Shown: in pieces, positions 31,940-41,686 of the stretch | Position numbering within the stretch: the stretch's first letter is position 1 | Layout: each line of letters opens with the position of its first letter | DNA from: Flavobacterium saliperosum | Lineage (GTDB): Bacteria > Bacteroidota > Bacteroidia > Flavobacteriales > Flavobacteriaceae | Assembly (NCBI RefSeq): GCF_900100625.1 | Contig: NZ_FMTY01000002.1 | Coordinates: forward strand, 124,001-188,000 | Direction of reading: 5' to 3' | Length of the DNA: 64,000 bases | Translations under genes and position numbers: made by a program | The notes under the pieces: generated by a model | Database searches by the model: none | Seen by the model: only the letters and a program-made list of their open reading frames with translations | Told to the model about the DNA's origin: nothing

Positions 31940-33226
31940 TTAATATTTCGTGGGAATAGGAGGTAACAGCTTACTGGATACTTCCCCGAATCCGATACGT
32001 ACCTGATCGTTTGCACAGAAACCGCGGATGATTACCGTGTCGCCATCATTAATGAATTTACGCTCGGTACCGTCTTTCAGTGTAAGCGGTTTTTGTCCAC
32101 CCCAAGTAAGCTCTAACATTGAACCGAAAGAATCTTCCGTTGGTCCTGAAATGGTTCCCGAACCCATCATGTCTCCCGAATTGATTCGGCATCCGTTAAT
32201 GGTATGATGTGCCAATTGCTGACTCATCGTCCAATACATGTATTTTAAATTCGATTTGCTAACGATGGTTTCTTCTTTGCTTTCGGGCGCAATCGACACT
32301 TCTAAATTAATATCAAAAGCGTGGTTTCCGTGTTGCAGTAAATAAGGAAGCGGTTCCGGTTCCTGTTTCGGACTTGCCGTTCTGAAAGGCTCTAAAGCAT
32401 CCATCGTTACAATCCAAGGCGAAATCGACGAAGCAAAGTTTTTCGCTAAGAACGGTCCAAGCGGCACATATTCCCATTTCTGGATATCACGCGCACTCCA
32501 GTCGTTCAGTAATACCATTCCGAAAATATATTCTTCCGCTTCGTTTACAGGAATGTTTTCGCCCATAAGGTTAGCATCGGTAGTAATGAAAGCCGTTTCC
32601 AATTCGAAATCCACCAAACGTGACGGGCCGAATACCGGTTGTGTTTCGCCGTTTGGTAAGGTTTGTCCCATTGGTCGGTGTACCGGAATGCCGGAAGGAA
32701 CAATTGTAGAACTTCTTCCGTGGTAACCCACCGGAATGTGTAACCAGTTCGGTAATAAAGCGTTTTCCGGATCACGGAACATTTTACCCACATTGGTAGC
32801 GTGTTCTCTGCTGGAATAGAAATCGGTATAATCCCCAATCTGAACTGGTAATTGCATTTCCACGTCCTGAATGTTGAATACCACAACATCACGATGTGAT
32901 TTGTTATCTCTTAATGCGGAATTTTCCGCATCGAAAATGTCGGCTAAGCGGTTACGAACCAATCTCCAGGTTTTTTTACCGTCGGAAATGAAATCGTTTA
33001 AGGTGTCCTGCATGAACATATCGTCTGTTAATTCGATACCTTCAAAGTAGCCTAATTGCTGTAAAGCACCCATGTCGATGGCGAAATCACCAATTCGAGT
33101 TCCGATAGTGACTACATCTTCTTTGGTAATAAAAACGCCGAAAGGAATATTTTGAATGGGAAAATCACTGTTTTCAGAAACCTGTAACCATGATTTTCTA
33201 TGAGGATCGTTTGCTGTAATTGGCAT
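31940..33226 (-). CDS. fahA: Fumarylacetoacetase
   Basis: FahA hydrolyses fumarylacetoacetate to fumarate and acetoacetate, the last step of tyrosine and homogentisate breakdown. The 428 residues have the N-terminal domain (about 1-120) and the catalytic fold with [13 protein letters not shown], the metal-site motif [29 protein letters not shown] and [21 protein letters not shown] chose the ATG at 33226 ([13 protein letters not shown]), the family N-terminus; an upstream ATG at 33259 overlaps the promoter. It is divergent from glyA, and no other homogentisate-pathway gene is adjacent. Confidence 0.96.
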   Translation of the reverse strand: MPITANDPHRKSWLQVSENSDFPIQNIPFGVFITKEDVVTIGTRIGDFAIDMGALQQLGYFEGIELTDDMFMQDTLNDFISDGKKTWRLVRNRLADIFDAENSALRDNKSHRDVVVFNIQDVEMQLPVQIGDYTDFYSSREHATNVGKMFRDPENALLPNWLHIPVGYHGRSSTIVPSGIPVHRPMGQTLPNGETQPVFGPSRLVDFELETAFITTDANLMGENIPVNEAEEYIFGMVLLNDWSARDIQKWEYVPLGPFLAKNFASSISPWIVTMDALEPFRTASPKQEPEPLPYLLQHGNHAFDINLEVSIAPESKEETIVSKSNLKYMYWTMSQQLAHHTINGCRINSGDMMGSGTISGPTEDSFGSMLELTWGGQKPLTLKDGTERKFINDGDTVIIRGFCANDQVRIGFGEVSSKLLPPIPTKY

Positions 33227-33263
33227 GATGTTGTGTTTTTTTGTCGGTTTGTATTTCAATCAT

Positions 33264-33294
33264 CAAATATACTTTCTATTGTGATTTTACCAAA
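33264..33294 (-). promoter_or_regulatory. Promoter of fahA with full Bacteroidota consensus
   Basis: On the minus strand TTTG (complement of 33291-33294), a 19-base spacer and TATATTTG (complement of 33264-33271) match the consensus TTTG-N19-TAnnTTTG exactly. This sets the transcription start downstream of the ATG at 33259 and supports the ATG at 33226. Confidence 0.75.
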
Positions 33295-33303
33295 CACTTT
33301 TCG

Positions 33304-33311
33304 TATTTTTG
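33304..33311 (+). promoter_or_regulatory. Putative -7 element for glyA
   Basis: TATTTTTG matches TAnnTTTG, 26 bases before the glyA ATG at 33338. It sits back to back with the fahA promoter. Confidence 0.55.
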
Positions 33312-33337
33312 AACTCGATTTAACAAAATATTTGAAA

Positions 33338-34612
33338 ATGCAACGCGACGAACAAATTTTCGACTTAATTCTTGAAGAACAAGACAGACAAATCCACGGA
33401 TTAGAACTTATTGCATCAGAAAACTTTGTAAGCGACCAGGTAATGGAAGCTGCAGGTTCGGTGTTAACCAATAAATATGCGGAAGGTTATCCCGGAAAAC
33501 GATATTACGGTGGCTGCGAAGTAGTAGACGTTATCGAACAAATCGCTATCGACAGAGCCAAAGCTCTATTCGGTGCCGAGTATGTAAACGTACAACCACA
33601 CTCCGGTTCACAGGCAAATACAGCAGTTCTTTCTGCATGTTTGAAACCGGGTGATAAAATTTTAGGTTTCGATTTATCGCATGGTGGTCACTTGACGCAC
33701 GGTTCTCCTGTAAACTTTTCAGGAAAATTATACAACCCGGTTTTTTACGGCGTAGAGCAGGAGACAGGTCGTTTGAACTACGATAAAATTCAGGAAATCG
33801 CTACGAAAGAGCAACCAAAATTAATTATCGCAGGAGCTTCGGCGTATTCCCGTGATATGGATTTCAAACGTTTCCGTGAAATCGCGGATTCGGTTGGTGC
33901 TATTTTAATGGCCGATATCGCGCATCCTGCCGGTTTAATTGCCAAAGGATTAATGAACGATCCGGTTCCTCATTGTCATATTATTACAACAACTACACAT
34001 AAAACATTACGTGGACCAAGAGGCGGAATGATCATGATGGGTAAAGATTTCGAAAATCCATGGGGTTTAACAACGCCAAAAGGAGAAATCAGAATGATGT
34101 CGCACGTGTTGGATATGTCGGTTTTCCCTGGAAATCAAGGTGGTCCGTTAGAGCACATCATTGCGGCTAAAGCTGTGGCTTTCGGTGAAGCGTTAACCGA
34201 TGAGTTTTTCCGTTATGCGATGCAGGTTCAGAAAAACGCCAAAGCGATGGCAGAAGCTTTCGTGAAAAGAGGTTATAACATTATTTCTGGCGGAACAGAC
34301 AATCACATGATGTTAATCGACTTGAGAAACAAAAACATTTCCGGTAAAGAAGCGGAGAACGCATTAGTGAAAGCTGAAATTACGGTAAATAAAAATATGG
34401 TTCCTTTTGATGATAAATCGCCGTTCGTGACTTCAGGTATCCGTGTAGGAACGCCTGCAATTACAACTCGCGGTTTATTGGAAGCTGACATGGAAACCAT
34501 TGTTGATTTAATCGACAGAGTAATCATGAACCATACCGAAGAAGCGGTTCTGGAACAAGTTGCGGATGAGGTAAACGATATGATGAGCGAGCGCTCCATG
34601 TTTGTATTCTAA
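33338..34612 (+). CDS. glyA: Serine hydroxymethyltransferase
   Basis: GlyA is a PLP enzyme that interconverts serine and glycine while charging tetrahydrofolate with a one-carbon unit. Hallmarks are [26 protein letters not shown], the substrate/PLP region [14 protein letters not shown] and the PLP-lysine motif [14 protein letters not shown]. The 424-residue length is normal. The frame is open upstream, but the ATG at 33338 gives [11 protein letters not shown], and earlier starts run through the divergent promoter region. Confidence 0.97.
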   Translation: MQRDEQIFDLILEEQDRQIHGLELIASENFVSDQVMEAAGSVLTNKYAEGYPGKRYYGGCEVVDVIEQIAIDRAKALFGAEYVNVQPHSGSQANTAVLSACLKPGDKILGFDLSHGGHLTHGSPVNFSGKLYNPVFYGVEQETGRLNYDKIQEIATKEQPKLIIAGASAYSRDMDFKRFREIADSVGAILMADIAHPAGLIAKGLMNDPVPHCHIITTTTHKTLRGPRGGMIMMGKDFENPWGLTTPKGEIRMMSHVLDMSVFPGNQGGPLEHIIAAKAVAFGEALTDEFFRYAMQVQKNAKAMAEAFVKRGYNIISGGTDNHMMLIDLRNKNISGKEAENALVKAEITVNKNMVPFDDKSPFVTSGIRVGTPAITTRGLLEADMETIVDLIDRVIMNHTEEAVLEQVADEVNDMMSERSMFVF

Positions 34613-34633
34613 TACTTCGATTACATATAAAAT

Positions 34634-34665
34634 AAAAAATCCCTCGATATCGAGGGATTTTTTTA
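34634..34665. terminator. Perfect-palindrome bidirectional terminator
   Basis: A 30-bp perfect palindrome (34634-34663) with core ATCCCTCGATATCGAGGGAT is flanked by A and T runs. It lies between the convergent glyA and barrel-protein genes and can terminate both. Confidence 0.9.
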
Positions 34666-34670
34666 TGGTT

Positions 34671-35912
34671 TTACTTTTTTCCGAAAATTTCATAGCGAAG
34701 TATGAAACTTGTATTGCTGAAATTCATAGGAATGTATGCGTGTTGAGAGATGTTTGTGGACGGATAATATCTGACTTCTCCCGTTATTTTTTTGTACGTA
34801 TATCCAATACCGAAAGCTGCAGAAAAAGAGGTTGGTGCAAATTCATAGAAGTTTCTGTCGCTGTACTCAACTAAATATTTTTTTCTTGGAATCATTCTTA
34901 CGTTTGCAACGGCGTTTAAAAATAGTTTAGAATTGCTGTTAAGGAAAAAATAGTGTCTTATTCCTAATGGAACTTGAAAATACTTGATTTCCGTTTTTGC
35001 AATGACTGGTGATCCCCCCATATTGGATGCAGGTAATGTTTGCTCGTTCTTAAAAGTAGTATAATTTGGTTCAAAAGTAATTCCCCATTTATTGTTATTA
35101 AACGGCAAAATCAATTCATATTCCAATCCGAATCCGAATCCGGAATTTTTGAAATCTGTGGAATAACTTGGGTTGTATGATTCAACACTCAGGGTGGAAT
35201 TATTGTACATAACTGCAGCTTTAAGGTTATGCATGACTTTTTTTGTCTTTATTTTAGTCGATACCAGGTCACCTTTGCAAGCATTGTATTTTGTAAAATA
35301 CTTTGTCAGGTCAGTTGCAGTATAATTCGTTGATTTGATGTTTTGTTGTGTAATTGTTTCACATTTTACGTCAGTCCATAATTGTCTTCGGAACAAATCG
35401 TTTATTAAAACATCGCCGGAACTGTACTTCCCGTTTTGATTATTTTCGGAAGTTGCTTTGTATTTGATAAAAATCAATTGTTTGATAGGAGCGTTATTTA
35501 CAGAATAGAAAAATTTCTCTAAACCATTTTCTTCAAACTTGTAAAGATTTGAAGAGCCGTATACTAATTGTTTAAGAAAAAGTCTTTCGTTTGTAAACTG
35601 AGGGTCTTTGTCATATCCTATAAATTGAAGTTTATTGCTTGATTTTTCTATATCAATATCCGCTCTTACATATCGACATATTTCAGATATTTCAAATTCC
35701 TTCGCATAATCTATAGAAACAATTTTTGCATCACTGTTTTCTGATTCTTTAAATTCAAATGAACTTGGATTGTTTTTCCAGTCTGTGTTTTTGATAAACC
35801 CTTCAACTTTGGAGTTATTATTGTTAATGTAAAATCCTTTTTCAAAATTTGTCTGAGCGTTGGCAAAGTTGGAAACAACTAAGAAAATAATAAAGTAAAA
35901 TTTATTTTTCAT
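34671..35912 (-). CDS. Outer-membrane beta-barrel-like hypothetical protein
   Basis: This 413-residue protein has a signal peptide (MKNKFYFIIFLVVSNFANAQ). The N-terminal half (to about 200) is a mixed domain with GFYINNNNSKVEGFIKN and QLIFIKYKATSEN. The C-terminal half alternates aromatic strands (GFGFGLEYELIL, YFQVPLGIRHYFFLN, SFSAAFGIGYTY, GEVRYYPS) and ends with SFILRYEIFGKK, as in PorT-like barrels. It is probably an outer-membrane protein of unknown role. Base composition is slightly more AT-rich than its neighbours, and it is flanked by terminators on both sides. Confidence 0.75.
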   Translation of the reverse strand: MKNKFYFIIFLVVSNFANAQTNFEKGFYINNNNSKVEGFIKNTDWKNNPSSFEFKESENSDAKIVSIDYAKEFEISEICRYVRADIDIEKSSNKLQFIGYDKDPQFTNERLFLKQLVYGSSNLYKFEENGLEKFFYSVNNAPIKQLIFIKYKATSENNQNGKYSSGDVLINDLFRRQLWTDVKCETITQQNIKSTNYTATDLTKYFTKYNACKGDLVSTKIKTKKVMHNLKAAVMYNNSTLSVESYNPSYSTDFKNSGFGFGLEYELILPFNNNKWGITFEPNYTTFKNEQTLPASNMGGSPVIAKTEIKYFQVPLGIRHYFFLNSNSKLFLNAVANVRMIPRKKYLVEYSDRNFYEFAPTSFSAAFGIGYTYKKITGEVRYYPSTNISQHAYIPMNFSNTSFILRYEIFGKK

Positions 35913-36010
35913 TTTTTATTGATTAGTTTTAAAAAAAATAAAAGTAAGATGTTTGTTGTAATTTTTTGTATTATTTTTTTTATTTTTTTTCATAAAAAAA
36001 TCTTTTTTTG

Positions 36011-36058
36011 TTAGAAAAAAAAGGAGGAATCTCATAAATAATCATGAGTTCCTCCTTT
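36011..36058 (-). terminator. Terminator of prfB
   Basis: AAAGGAGGAA and TTCCTCCTTT form a 10-bp stem extended by CTCAT/ATGAG pairing with a bulge. On the minus strand a run of eight T follows. Confidence 0.85.
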
Positions 36059-36111
36059 AAAATACGGACAGAAATACGCGTTTTCGGTAATTATGCCTGC
36101 TAAAAATATGA

Positions 36112-37207
36112 TTATTCTTCTTTCTGCCCCATCATCATCAGATAGGCTTTCAGGAATTCGTCAATCTCACCGTTCATTACACCATCCACATCGCTGGTTT
36201 CATAGCCGCTTCGAACATCTTTCACCAATTTATACGGATGCATCACGTAATTTCGGATTTGCGATCCCCATTCGATTTTCATTTTACCGGCTTCGATATC
36301 GGCACGTTGCGCCAATTTCTTTTTCAGCTCGATTTCGTATAACTGGGAACGTAACATTTGCATTGCGCGCTGGCGGTTATCGTGCTGCGAACGCGTTTCC
36401 GAACACTGAATCTGAATTCCGGTGGGCTTGTGCAATAACTGCACTTTCGTTTCCACCTTATTTACATTCTGACCACCAGCACCACTGGAACGGGCTGTCG
36501 TAATTTCAATATCGGCAGGACTGATTTCAATTTCAATCGTGTCATCCACCAAAGGATAAACATACACAGAAGCAAATGAAGTATGACGTTTTCCGTTACT
36601 GTCAAAAGGAGAAATACGCACCAATCGGTGCACGCCGTTCTCGCCTTTTAAATAGCCAAAAGAATAATCACCTTCAATTTCCAATGTCACGGTTTTAATT
36701 CCGGCCACATCACCTTCCTGAAAGTTCAGTTCCTTGATTTTATAGCCTTGCTTTTCTCCCCACATCAGATACATACGCATCAGCATCGACGCCCAGTCGC
36801 AGCTTTCTGTCCCTCCGGCTCCGGCAGTGATTTGAAGTACCGCACTCAAGTTGTCGCCTTCATCAGAAAGCATGTTCTTGAATTCGAGATTTTCGATATG
36901 TAAAATCGTGGTATGGTATTGCTGATCAAGCTCTTCCTCGGTAGCATCACCTTCTTTGAAGAATTCATAAATTAACTGAAGTTCTTCGGCCATGTTATTC
37001 CCTTTTTCATAATCTTCGACCCATTTTTTCTTGGAACGGAGGTTTCTGACAATAACTTCGGCTTCTTTGGCGTTGTTCCAAAAATCCGGTGCAAAGGTTT
37101 TTTCTTCCTCGTTGGCTATCTCTATAAGTTTCCTGTCGACGTCAAAGATACCTCCTTAACGCACCAAGGCGCTCAATAATATCCTTAATCTGTTCGGTAT
37201 TTACCAT
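36112..37207 (-). CDS. prfB: Peptide chain release factor 2, with +1 programmed frameshift
   Basis: RF2 recognises UAA and UGA and triggers release of the finished protein. The main frame (down from 37143) has the SPF anticodon-like tripeptide in [14 protein letters not shown] and the peptidyl-hydrolase motif [16 protein letters not shown]. Translation starts at ATG 37207 with [21 protein letters not shown] and meets TGA at 37142-37144. Skipping one base gives GAC, and the protein continues [14 protein letters not shown]. The joined product is 364 residues, the normal RF2 length. The shift site is the classical CTT-TGA-C with an AGGAGG just upstream, so RF2 controls its own synthesis. Confidence 0.97.
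37141..37157 (-). promoter_or_regulatory. prfB: prfB +1 frameshift site
   Basis: On the minus strand AGGAGG (an internal Shine-Dalgarno-like stimulator), then TAT CTT TGA C. The spacing of three bases from AGGAGG to CTT is the classical arrangement. Confidence 0.95.
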
Positions 37208-37228
37208 AAAAATTGTAGTTTTATCCCG

Positions 37229-37236
37229 CAAAAATA
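37229..37236 (-). promoter_or_regulatory. Putative -7 element for prfB
   Basis: TATTTTTG on the minus strand matches TAnnTTTG, 21 bases before the prfB ATG at 37207, confirming that the short first reading frame is the true start. Confidence 0.5.
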
Positions 37237-37254
37237 GACATTCCTTTTTAGAAT

Positions 37255-38280
37255 ATGGAAATAAATTTAATTAGCGATACGGTTACCAAACCAACCCCTG
37301 AAATGTTACAACACATGTTTCGCGCAAAAGTAGGTGATGATGTTTACCGTCAGGATCCTACGGCTGTGGAATTGGAAGAAACCGTGGCCGATTTATTCGG
37401 AATGGAAGCAGCGTTGTTTTTTCCTTCGGGAACGATGGCGAACCAGACCGCAATTAAGTTACACACCCAACCCGGAGACCAATTGATTTGTGATAAATGG
37501 GCACATGTTTATTTGTATGAAGGAGGCGGTGCTTCATTTAACAGTGGGGTTTCCTGTTCGTTGGTGGATGGCAATCGCGGAATGATTACATCACTCCAAG
37601 TGGAAGAACATATTACAGATCCCGAATTTTATCACAACCCGAAAACGTCTTTGGTTTGCATTGAAAATACCACCAATAAAGGCGGAGGCGCTTGTTATGA
37701 TATTGACGAATTGCGAAGAATCAAGCAGGTTTGTGTCGATAATAACCTGAAATATCATCTTGACGGCGCGCGTTTGTGGAATGCTTTGGTGGCCAAACGC
37801 CAACATCCGAAACAATATGGCGATTTGTTTGATACGATTTCGGTTTGTTTGTCCAAAGGAATGGGTGCTCCGGTAGGTTCGTTACTTTTGGGAGATAAGG
37901 AAACCATTCACAGAGCGTTACGAATCCGAAAAATATTAGGTGGAGGCATGCGTCAGATTGGTTATTTGGCAGCCGCAGGTTTATATGCTTTGCAGAATAA
38001 TGTGGGCCGATTGGAAGAAGACCACCGCCGGGCCAGAGAAATTAGTGCTTTATTACAGCAATTGTATTGGGTGGATAAAGTGGAGCCGGTTGAAACCAAT
38101 ATTCTGATTTTCTCCGTAAAACCTCAGTTTGACGAAGCCTTACTGATTGAAAAACTGAAGCAGAAAAACATCTTTATCAGTTCGATGGGGAAAGGGAAAT
38201 TGCGTATTGTTACCCATTTGGATTACAAACAGGTAATGCATGATTATGTGTTGGAAGCTTTGATGAAAATTGAGCTTTAA
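37255..38280 (+). CDS. Threonine aldolase-like PLP-dependent aldolase
   Basis: This 341-residue fold-type I PLP enzyme matches the low-specificity L-threonine aldolase/GntG group, which cleaves beta-hydroxy amino acids to glycine and an aldehyde. The N-terminus has LISDTVTKPTPEM, then VGDDVYRQDPTAVELEE and FFPSGTMANQTA. The PLP aspartate lies in YHLDGARLWNA and the PLP lysine is Lys201 in SVCLSKGMGAPVGS. It runs divergently from prfB, 47 bp apart. There is no clear terminator downstream, only an inverted repeat. Confidence 0.9.
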   Translation: MEINLISDTVTKPTPEMLQHMFRAKVGDDVYRQDPTAVELEETVADLFGMEAALFFPSGTMANQTAIKLHTQPGDQLICDKWAHVYLYEGGGASFNSGVSCSLVDGNRGMITSLQVEEHITDPEFYHNPKTSLVCIENTTNKGGGACYDIDELRRIKQVCVDNNLKYHLDGARLWNALVAKRQHPKQYGDLFDTISVCLSKGMGAPVGSLLLGDKETIHRALRIRKILGGGMRQIGYLAAAGLYALQNNVGRLEEDHRRAREISALLQQLYWVDKVEPVETNILIFSVKPQFDEALLIEKLKQKNIFISSMGKGKLRIVTHLDYKQVMHDYVLEALMKIEL

Positions 38281-38326
38281 TTTATAAGGCAATTAGAAAA
38301 AGACGTAGCGACCATTTTTAATTTAT

Positions 38327-38375
38327 AAACATATAAGTTTATGCATCCTAAAAACTTAAATGGCTTATATGGTTT
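38327..38375. repeat. Inverted repeat downstream of the aldolase gene
   Basis: AAACATATAAG (38327-38337) and CTTATATGGTTT (38364-38375) are imperfect inverted copies, with related AAACTTAAATGG words between them, in the gap between convergent genes. It resembles a dispersed flavobacterial element but only one copy is visible. Confidence 0.4.
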
Positions 38376-38411
38376 CAAAAAATCACTATTAGCTGATCTG
38401 CTGCAATCATT

Positions 38412-40112
38412 TTAAAATTCAGCAGCAACTTCGAAAGTCATCGTTTCTTTAGTAACCGGATGTTTGAACTCAAGCCATTCGGCGTGAAGATGTAATCGGT
38501 TGGCTTTTGTTCCGTACAAATCATCACCCACAATCGGAGCATTTAATCCCGAAAAATGCGAGGCGTGCATGCGTAACTGATGGGTTCGTCCGGTAATGGG
38601 CCAAAAATGAATACGGGTTTGTTTTTCGGTTCTTTCAATCACTTTAAATTTAGTAACCGCACGTTTGCCATATTCGTAGCAAACCAATTGTCGTGGTCGG
38701 TCTTCCAAATCAATACGTAACGGCAAATCGATTTCACCTTCAGCATCCGTAACTATTCCGTCCAGCAAAGCAACATAACGTTTTTTTACCGTTCGTTTGA
38801 TAAACTGACTCTGTAAAAGTTTATGGGTGTCTTTGTCTTTGGCAATCAGCATCAAGCCCGAAGTCGCCATATCTAATCGGTGTACAATTAGTGGTCCGGT
38901 TGCTAAAGGATATTTCAGTTTCATGCGTTCGTATACCGAATCCATAATATTGATACCCGGAACCGATAAAAATTCGGCTGGCTTGTTGATTATGGCAAGG
39001 CAATCGTCTTCATAAATCGTTTCAATTTCCACACCCAAAGCCGGATTTACAAGTAGCGGATTTTCATCCACGGACAATCCTTCTAACATATGCCCTAAAA
39101 TGGGTTCGCATTTTCCGCGACAGGCAGGGTAGAACTGACCATGTTTCCGGATTTCCGATTTTGGCGATTCGCCCCACCAGAATTCGGCCATCGCGATAGG
39201 TTGTAAATTATTGAGATACGCATATTGCAAAAGTTTTGGTGCGGCACATTCTCCTGCAGCCGCCGGTGGTTTCAATAAAGCAGTCGCTTCAAAAATATCA
39301 CACAGACTTTTGGCTTCACCTTTATTATTGAGGAAATGATACTGATCGAAAAGCAGTTGCTGTAAATCGGCCGATTTTAATTTCCGTTCTTCTTTTAAAG
39401 CTGAAATTTCAGTAGTGAAGCGATTTAGTTTTTGATGGATAACCGAAATTCGTTCTTCCAGATATTCCGTAAGTTCCCGCAAGAGAAACTTGTCTTTCAG
39501 ACTTTCTCTTACCAGATTATTCATTTCAATTTCCAGAGCAACGGCATCGGTAATTTCTTCCTGTGCTTTTTTTCTAAGGAGTTTGCGGACTTTTTTAGCC
39601 TCGCTCATTTTCAGTTTTTGTTCTTCTAACTTTTTTGTTGCCGATTCTGTTTCGGTTTTTAAAAGTCGGGATAATTCTAAAAATTCCGGATTGTTTTCCA
39701 ACGCTTCAATCGTGTTGTTAATTTGAGTCAGTTCTTTAATTCCGATAATGAAAAAACTGTCTTCTTCCAACATGTCAAAAATCGGAGGAACAAATAAAGG
39801 ATGTATGTTTTTCTCGGCCAATTTCCCTGAAAAGGCGGCTAAATATCCGATTTCATTCTGCTCGTTTCTGACGACCATTACACCGAACATTTTTCCGATA
39901 ACCAAACCTTCCTGATTATCGTCCAATCCGAAATTGTGCTCCCAATCCGTTTGTTGTTCCAGATATTCCTGAAGTTCTTTTGCCGCCAAAACGCTTAACG
40001 GATGTGGCTCGTAATAAAAAGGAAAAGTGAACCGCTCCGGTAACGCATACGAATCAATCGCTTCCTTAAAAGGAATAAAACAAGTCGTTGTCGAGGTTTC
40101 GGATGAATTCAT
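38412..40112 (-). CDS. RluA-family pseudouridine synthase with long N-terminal extension
   Basis: The C-terminal third (about 365-566) is an RluA-type domain that isomerises uridine to pseudouridine in rRNA or tRNA. The catalytic Asp lies in VHRLDMATSGLMLIAK, with YEDDCLAIINKPAEFLSVPG before it and ITGRTHQLRMHASH after it. Ahead of it are about 360 extra residues: a globular part (1-140), a charged coiled-coil region (about 145-260, EEQKLKMSEAKKVRKLLRKK) and a segment with PACRGKCEPILGHMLEGL. At 566 residues it is about twice the size of a plain RluA. The extension may bind RNA. The target site is unknown. Confidence 0.9.
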   Translation of the reverse strand: MNSSETSTTTCFIPFKEAIDSYALPERFTFPFYYEPHPLSVLAAKELQEYLEQQTDWEHNFGLDDNQEGLVIGKMFGVMVVRNEQNEIGYLAAFSGKLAEKNIHPLFVPPIFDMLEEDSFFIIGIKELTQINNTIEALENNPEFLELSRLLKTETESATKKLEEQKLKMSEAKKVRKLLRKKAQEEITDAVALEIEMNNLVRESLKDKFLLRELTEYLEERISVIHQKLNRFTTEISALKEERKLKSADLQQLLFDQYHFLNNKGEAKSLCDIFEATALLKPPAAAGECAAPKLLQYAYLNNLQPIAMAEFWWGESPKSEIRKHGQFYPACRGKCEPILGHMLEGLSVDENPLLVNPALGVEIETIYEDDCLAIINKPAEFLSVPGINIMDSVYERMKLKYPLATGPLIVHRLDMATSGLMLIAKDKDTHKLLQSQFIKRTVKKRYVALLDGIVTDAEGEIDLPLRIDLEDRPRQLVCYEYGKRAVTKFKVIERTEKQTRIHFWPITGRTHQLRMHASHFSGLNAPIVGDDLYGTKANRLHLHAEWLEFKHPVTKETMTFEVAAEF

Positions 40113-40131
40113 TTTTCTTTATTATTAGGTG

Positions 40132-40162
40132 CAAAAGTACTGTTTATGGCTTAAATTGCAAT
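40132..40162 (-). promoter_or_regulatory. Putative promoter of the RluA-type gene
   Basis: On the minus strand ATTG (complement of 40159-40162), a 19-base spacer and TACTTTTG (complement of 40132-40139) fit TTTG-N19-TAnnTTTG with one mismatch. Confidence 0.6.
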
Positions 40163-40172
40163 GAATTAATAA

Positions 40173-40238
40173 TGACATTAAGTTTTCGTAATGATAACAT
40201 TAACTTAACGTAGTAACATTAAATCAGCATTAGTTTTG
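40173..40238 (+). promoter_or_regulatory. Pho-box-like promoter of the phosphate porin gene
   Basis: Five consecutive 11-mers from 40173 carry TGACATTAAGT, TTTCGTAATGA, TAACATTAACT, TAACGTAGTAA and CATTAAATCAG, i.e. TAAC-type words on an 11-bp grid. A perfect -7 box TAGTTTTG follows at 40231-40238. TTAACG starts 26 bases before the -7 box, where a -33 element would be. The same layout recurs before pstS and pstC. Confidence 0.65.
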
Positions 40239-40267
40239 CGCAAAATTAACACACAACTAAATTTGTC

Positions 40268-41509
40268 ATGAAGAAAATTGGATTTTCCACAATTCTTTTA
40301 TTTGCATCACTACACATTGTAAGTGCTCAGGTAACAGAAACCAAAGTGGAAGAAACTCCTATAAAGGAGGAAAAAAAGGAAGTTACCAGTCCTGAAAAAA
40401 AATGGTATGATAAAATTTCACTTAGAGGTTATGCGCAAATCCGATACAATAAGCTTTTAGAAACTAATTCGGATTTGGGTTGCGAACAATGTGATAAATC
40501 ATGGGGCGGGGATAACAGTTTCGCAATCAGACGAGGACGTCTTGTTTTTTCCGGAAATGTTCATGATAGGGTTTATATTTATATTCAACCGGATTTTGCT
40601 ACGGATGCTTCCTCCACAAACAAACACTACTTTAATATAAGAGATGCTTACTTTGATTTGTCCTTGGATAAAGACAAGGAATTCCGATTCAGAGTTGGTC
40701 AGAGTAAGGTTCCTTTTGGCTTTGAAAATATGCAGTCGTCTCAAAACAGATTAACGTTAGATCGTAATGATGCTTTAAACAGTGCGGTAGCCAATGAACG
40801 TGATTTGGGGGTGTTTTTTTATTGGGCAACCAAAGAAAAAAGAGAATTGTTTAAGGAATTGGTTGATAGTGGGTTGAAAGGATCGGGAGATTACGGATTG
40901 TTAGGTTTGGGGATTTATAACGGTCAAACGGCAAACAAACCAGAAGCTAATAATAACCAACATTTTGTAGCCCGATTTACCTATCCTTTTCAGTTGTCAA
41001 ATGGTCAGGTTTTTGAAACCAGTATTCAGGGTTACACCGGAAAATATGTGTTAACGTCACTAACGTCTGGAGTTACTTTAGAAAACAGTTCTCCTGAATT
41101 TTTAGATCAAAGAGCCGCCGCAAGTTTTGTATGGTATCCGAAACCTTTCGGTATTCAGGCTGAAGCGAATATCGGTACAGGACCTCAATATAATCCGGAA
41201 ACCAATACGATTGAACAAAAACAGCTTCAGGGTGCTTATGCTCAGATTATGTTTAACACGAAAATCAAGAACCATGTGTTATTTCCTTTTGTGAAATACC
41301 AATGGTATGAAGGGGGTAAAAAACATGAAACGGATGCAAGAGAATATAAGGTAAACGATGTTGAGATTGGTGTTGAATGGCAACCGATTAAAAATTTCGA
41401 ACTTACTGCAGATTATACAATTTCCAGCAGAAGATACGAAGATGCCAAGTTACCGGTTAATTCTCAAAGCGGGAGTTTATTGCGATTACAGGCTCAGTTT
41501 AATTTCTAA
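40268..41509 (+). CDS. Phosphate-selective porin (OprO/OprP family)
   Basis: This 413-residue outer-membrane protein has a signal peptide ending HIVSAQ. The body matches the porin O/P family: SLRGYAQIRYNKLLE, FAIRRGRLVFSGNVHDRVY, YFNIRDAYFDLSLDKDKEFRFRVGQSKVPFG, then RDLGVFFYW and the terminal strand LLRLQAQFNF. It should form an anion-selective channel for phosphate. It leads the phosphate locus and has its own Pho-like promoter and terminator. Confidence 0.9.
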   Translation: MKKIGFSTILLFASLHIVSAQVTETKVEETPIKEEKKEVTSPEKKWYDKISLRGYAQIRYNKLLETNSDLGCEQCDKSWGGDNSFAIRRGRLVFSGNVHDRVYIYIQPDFATDASSTNKHYFNIRDAYFDLSLDKDKEFRFRVGQSKVPFGFENMQSSQNRLTLDRNDALNSAVANERDLGVFFYWATKEKRELFKELVDSGLKGSGDYGLLGLGIYNGQTANKPEANNNQHFVARFTYPFQLSNGQVFETSIQGYTGKYVLTSLTSGVTLENSSPEFLDQRAAASFVWYPKPFGIQAEANIGTGPQYNPETNTIEQKQLQGAYAQIMFNTKIKNHVLFPFVKYQWYEGGKKHETDAREYKVNDVEIGVEWQPIKNFELTADYTISSRRYEDAKLPVNSQSGSLLRLQAQFNF

Positions 41510-41525
41510 ACCGAATTTGTTAGCT

Positions 41526-41566
41526 AAAAAGGTGCAAAATCATTGTTTTGATTTTGCACCTTTTTT
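41526..41566 (+). terminator. Terminator after the phosphate porin gene
   Basis: A 17-bp perfect stem beginning AAAAAGGTGCAAAATCA with a 6-base loop ends in a T run. Confidence 0.93.
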
Positions 41567-41625
41567 GTTACCAGACTGTTACAGCAATATATTTACAAGT
41601 GCAATATAATAATACAGTAATATTC

Positions 41626-41661
41626 ACTTAACGATAAGATAATATTAGCAAACTACTTTTG
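41626..41661 (+). promoter_or_regulatory. Pho-box-like promoter of pstS
   Basis: ACTTAACG (41626-41633) places TTAACG exactly 26 bases before a perfect -7 box TACTTTTG (41654-41661), the same distance as in the porin promoter. The ATG of pstS is at 41687. Confidence 0.65.
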
Positions 41662-41686
41662 TATTAAAATTTAAACAAAACATAAA

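Noticed and set aside
33200..33337. N-terminal extension of glyA
   Set aside because: It would run through the divergent fahA promoter and add 46 hydrophobic residues not found in serine hydroxymethyltransferases.
36093..36503. 136-codon plus-strand open frame opposite prfB
   Set aside because: It is fully antisense to the conserved RF2 core and has no recognisable protein features.
36112..36993. A short prfB product starting at the ATG at 36993
   Set aside because: It would lack the N-terminal RF2 domain. The frame upstream continues to the frameshift site, and the joined product has the normal length.
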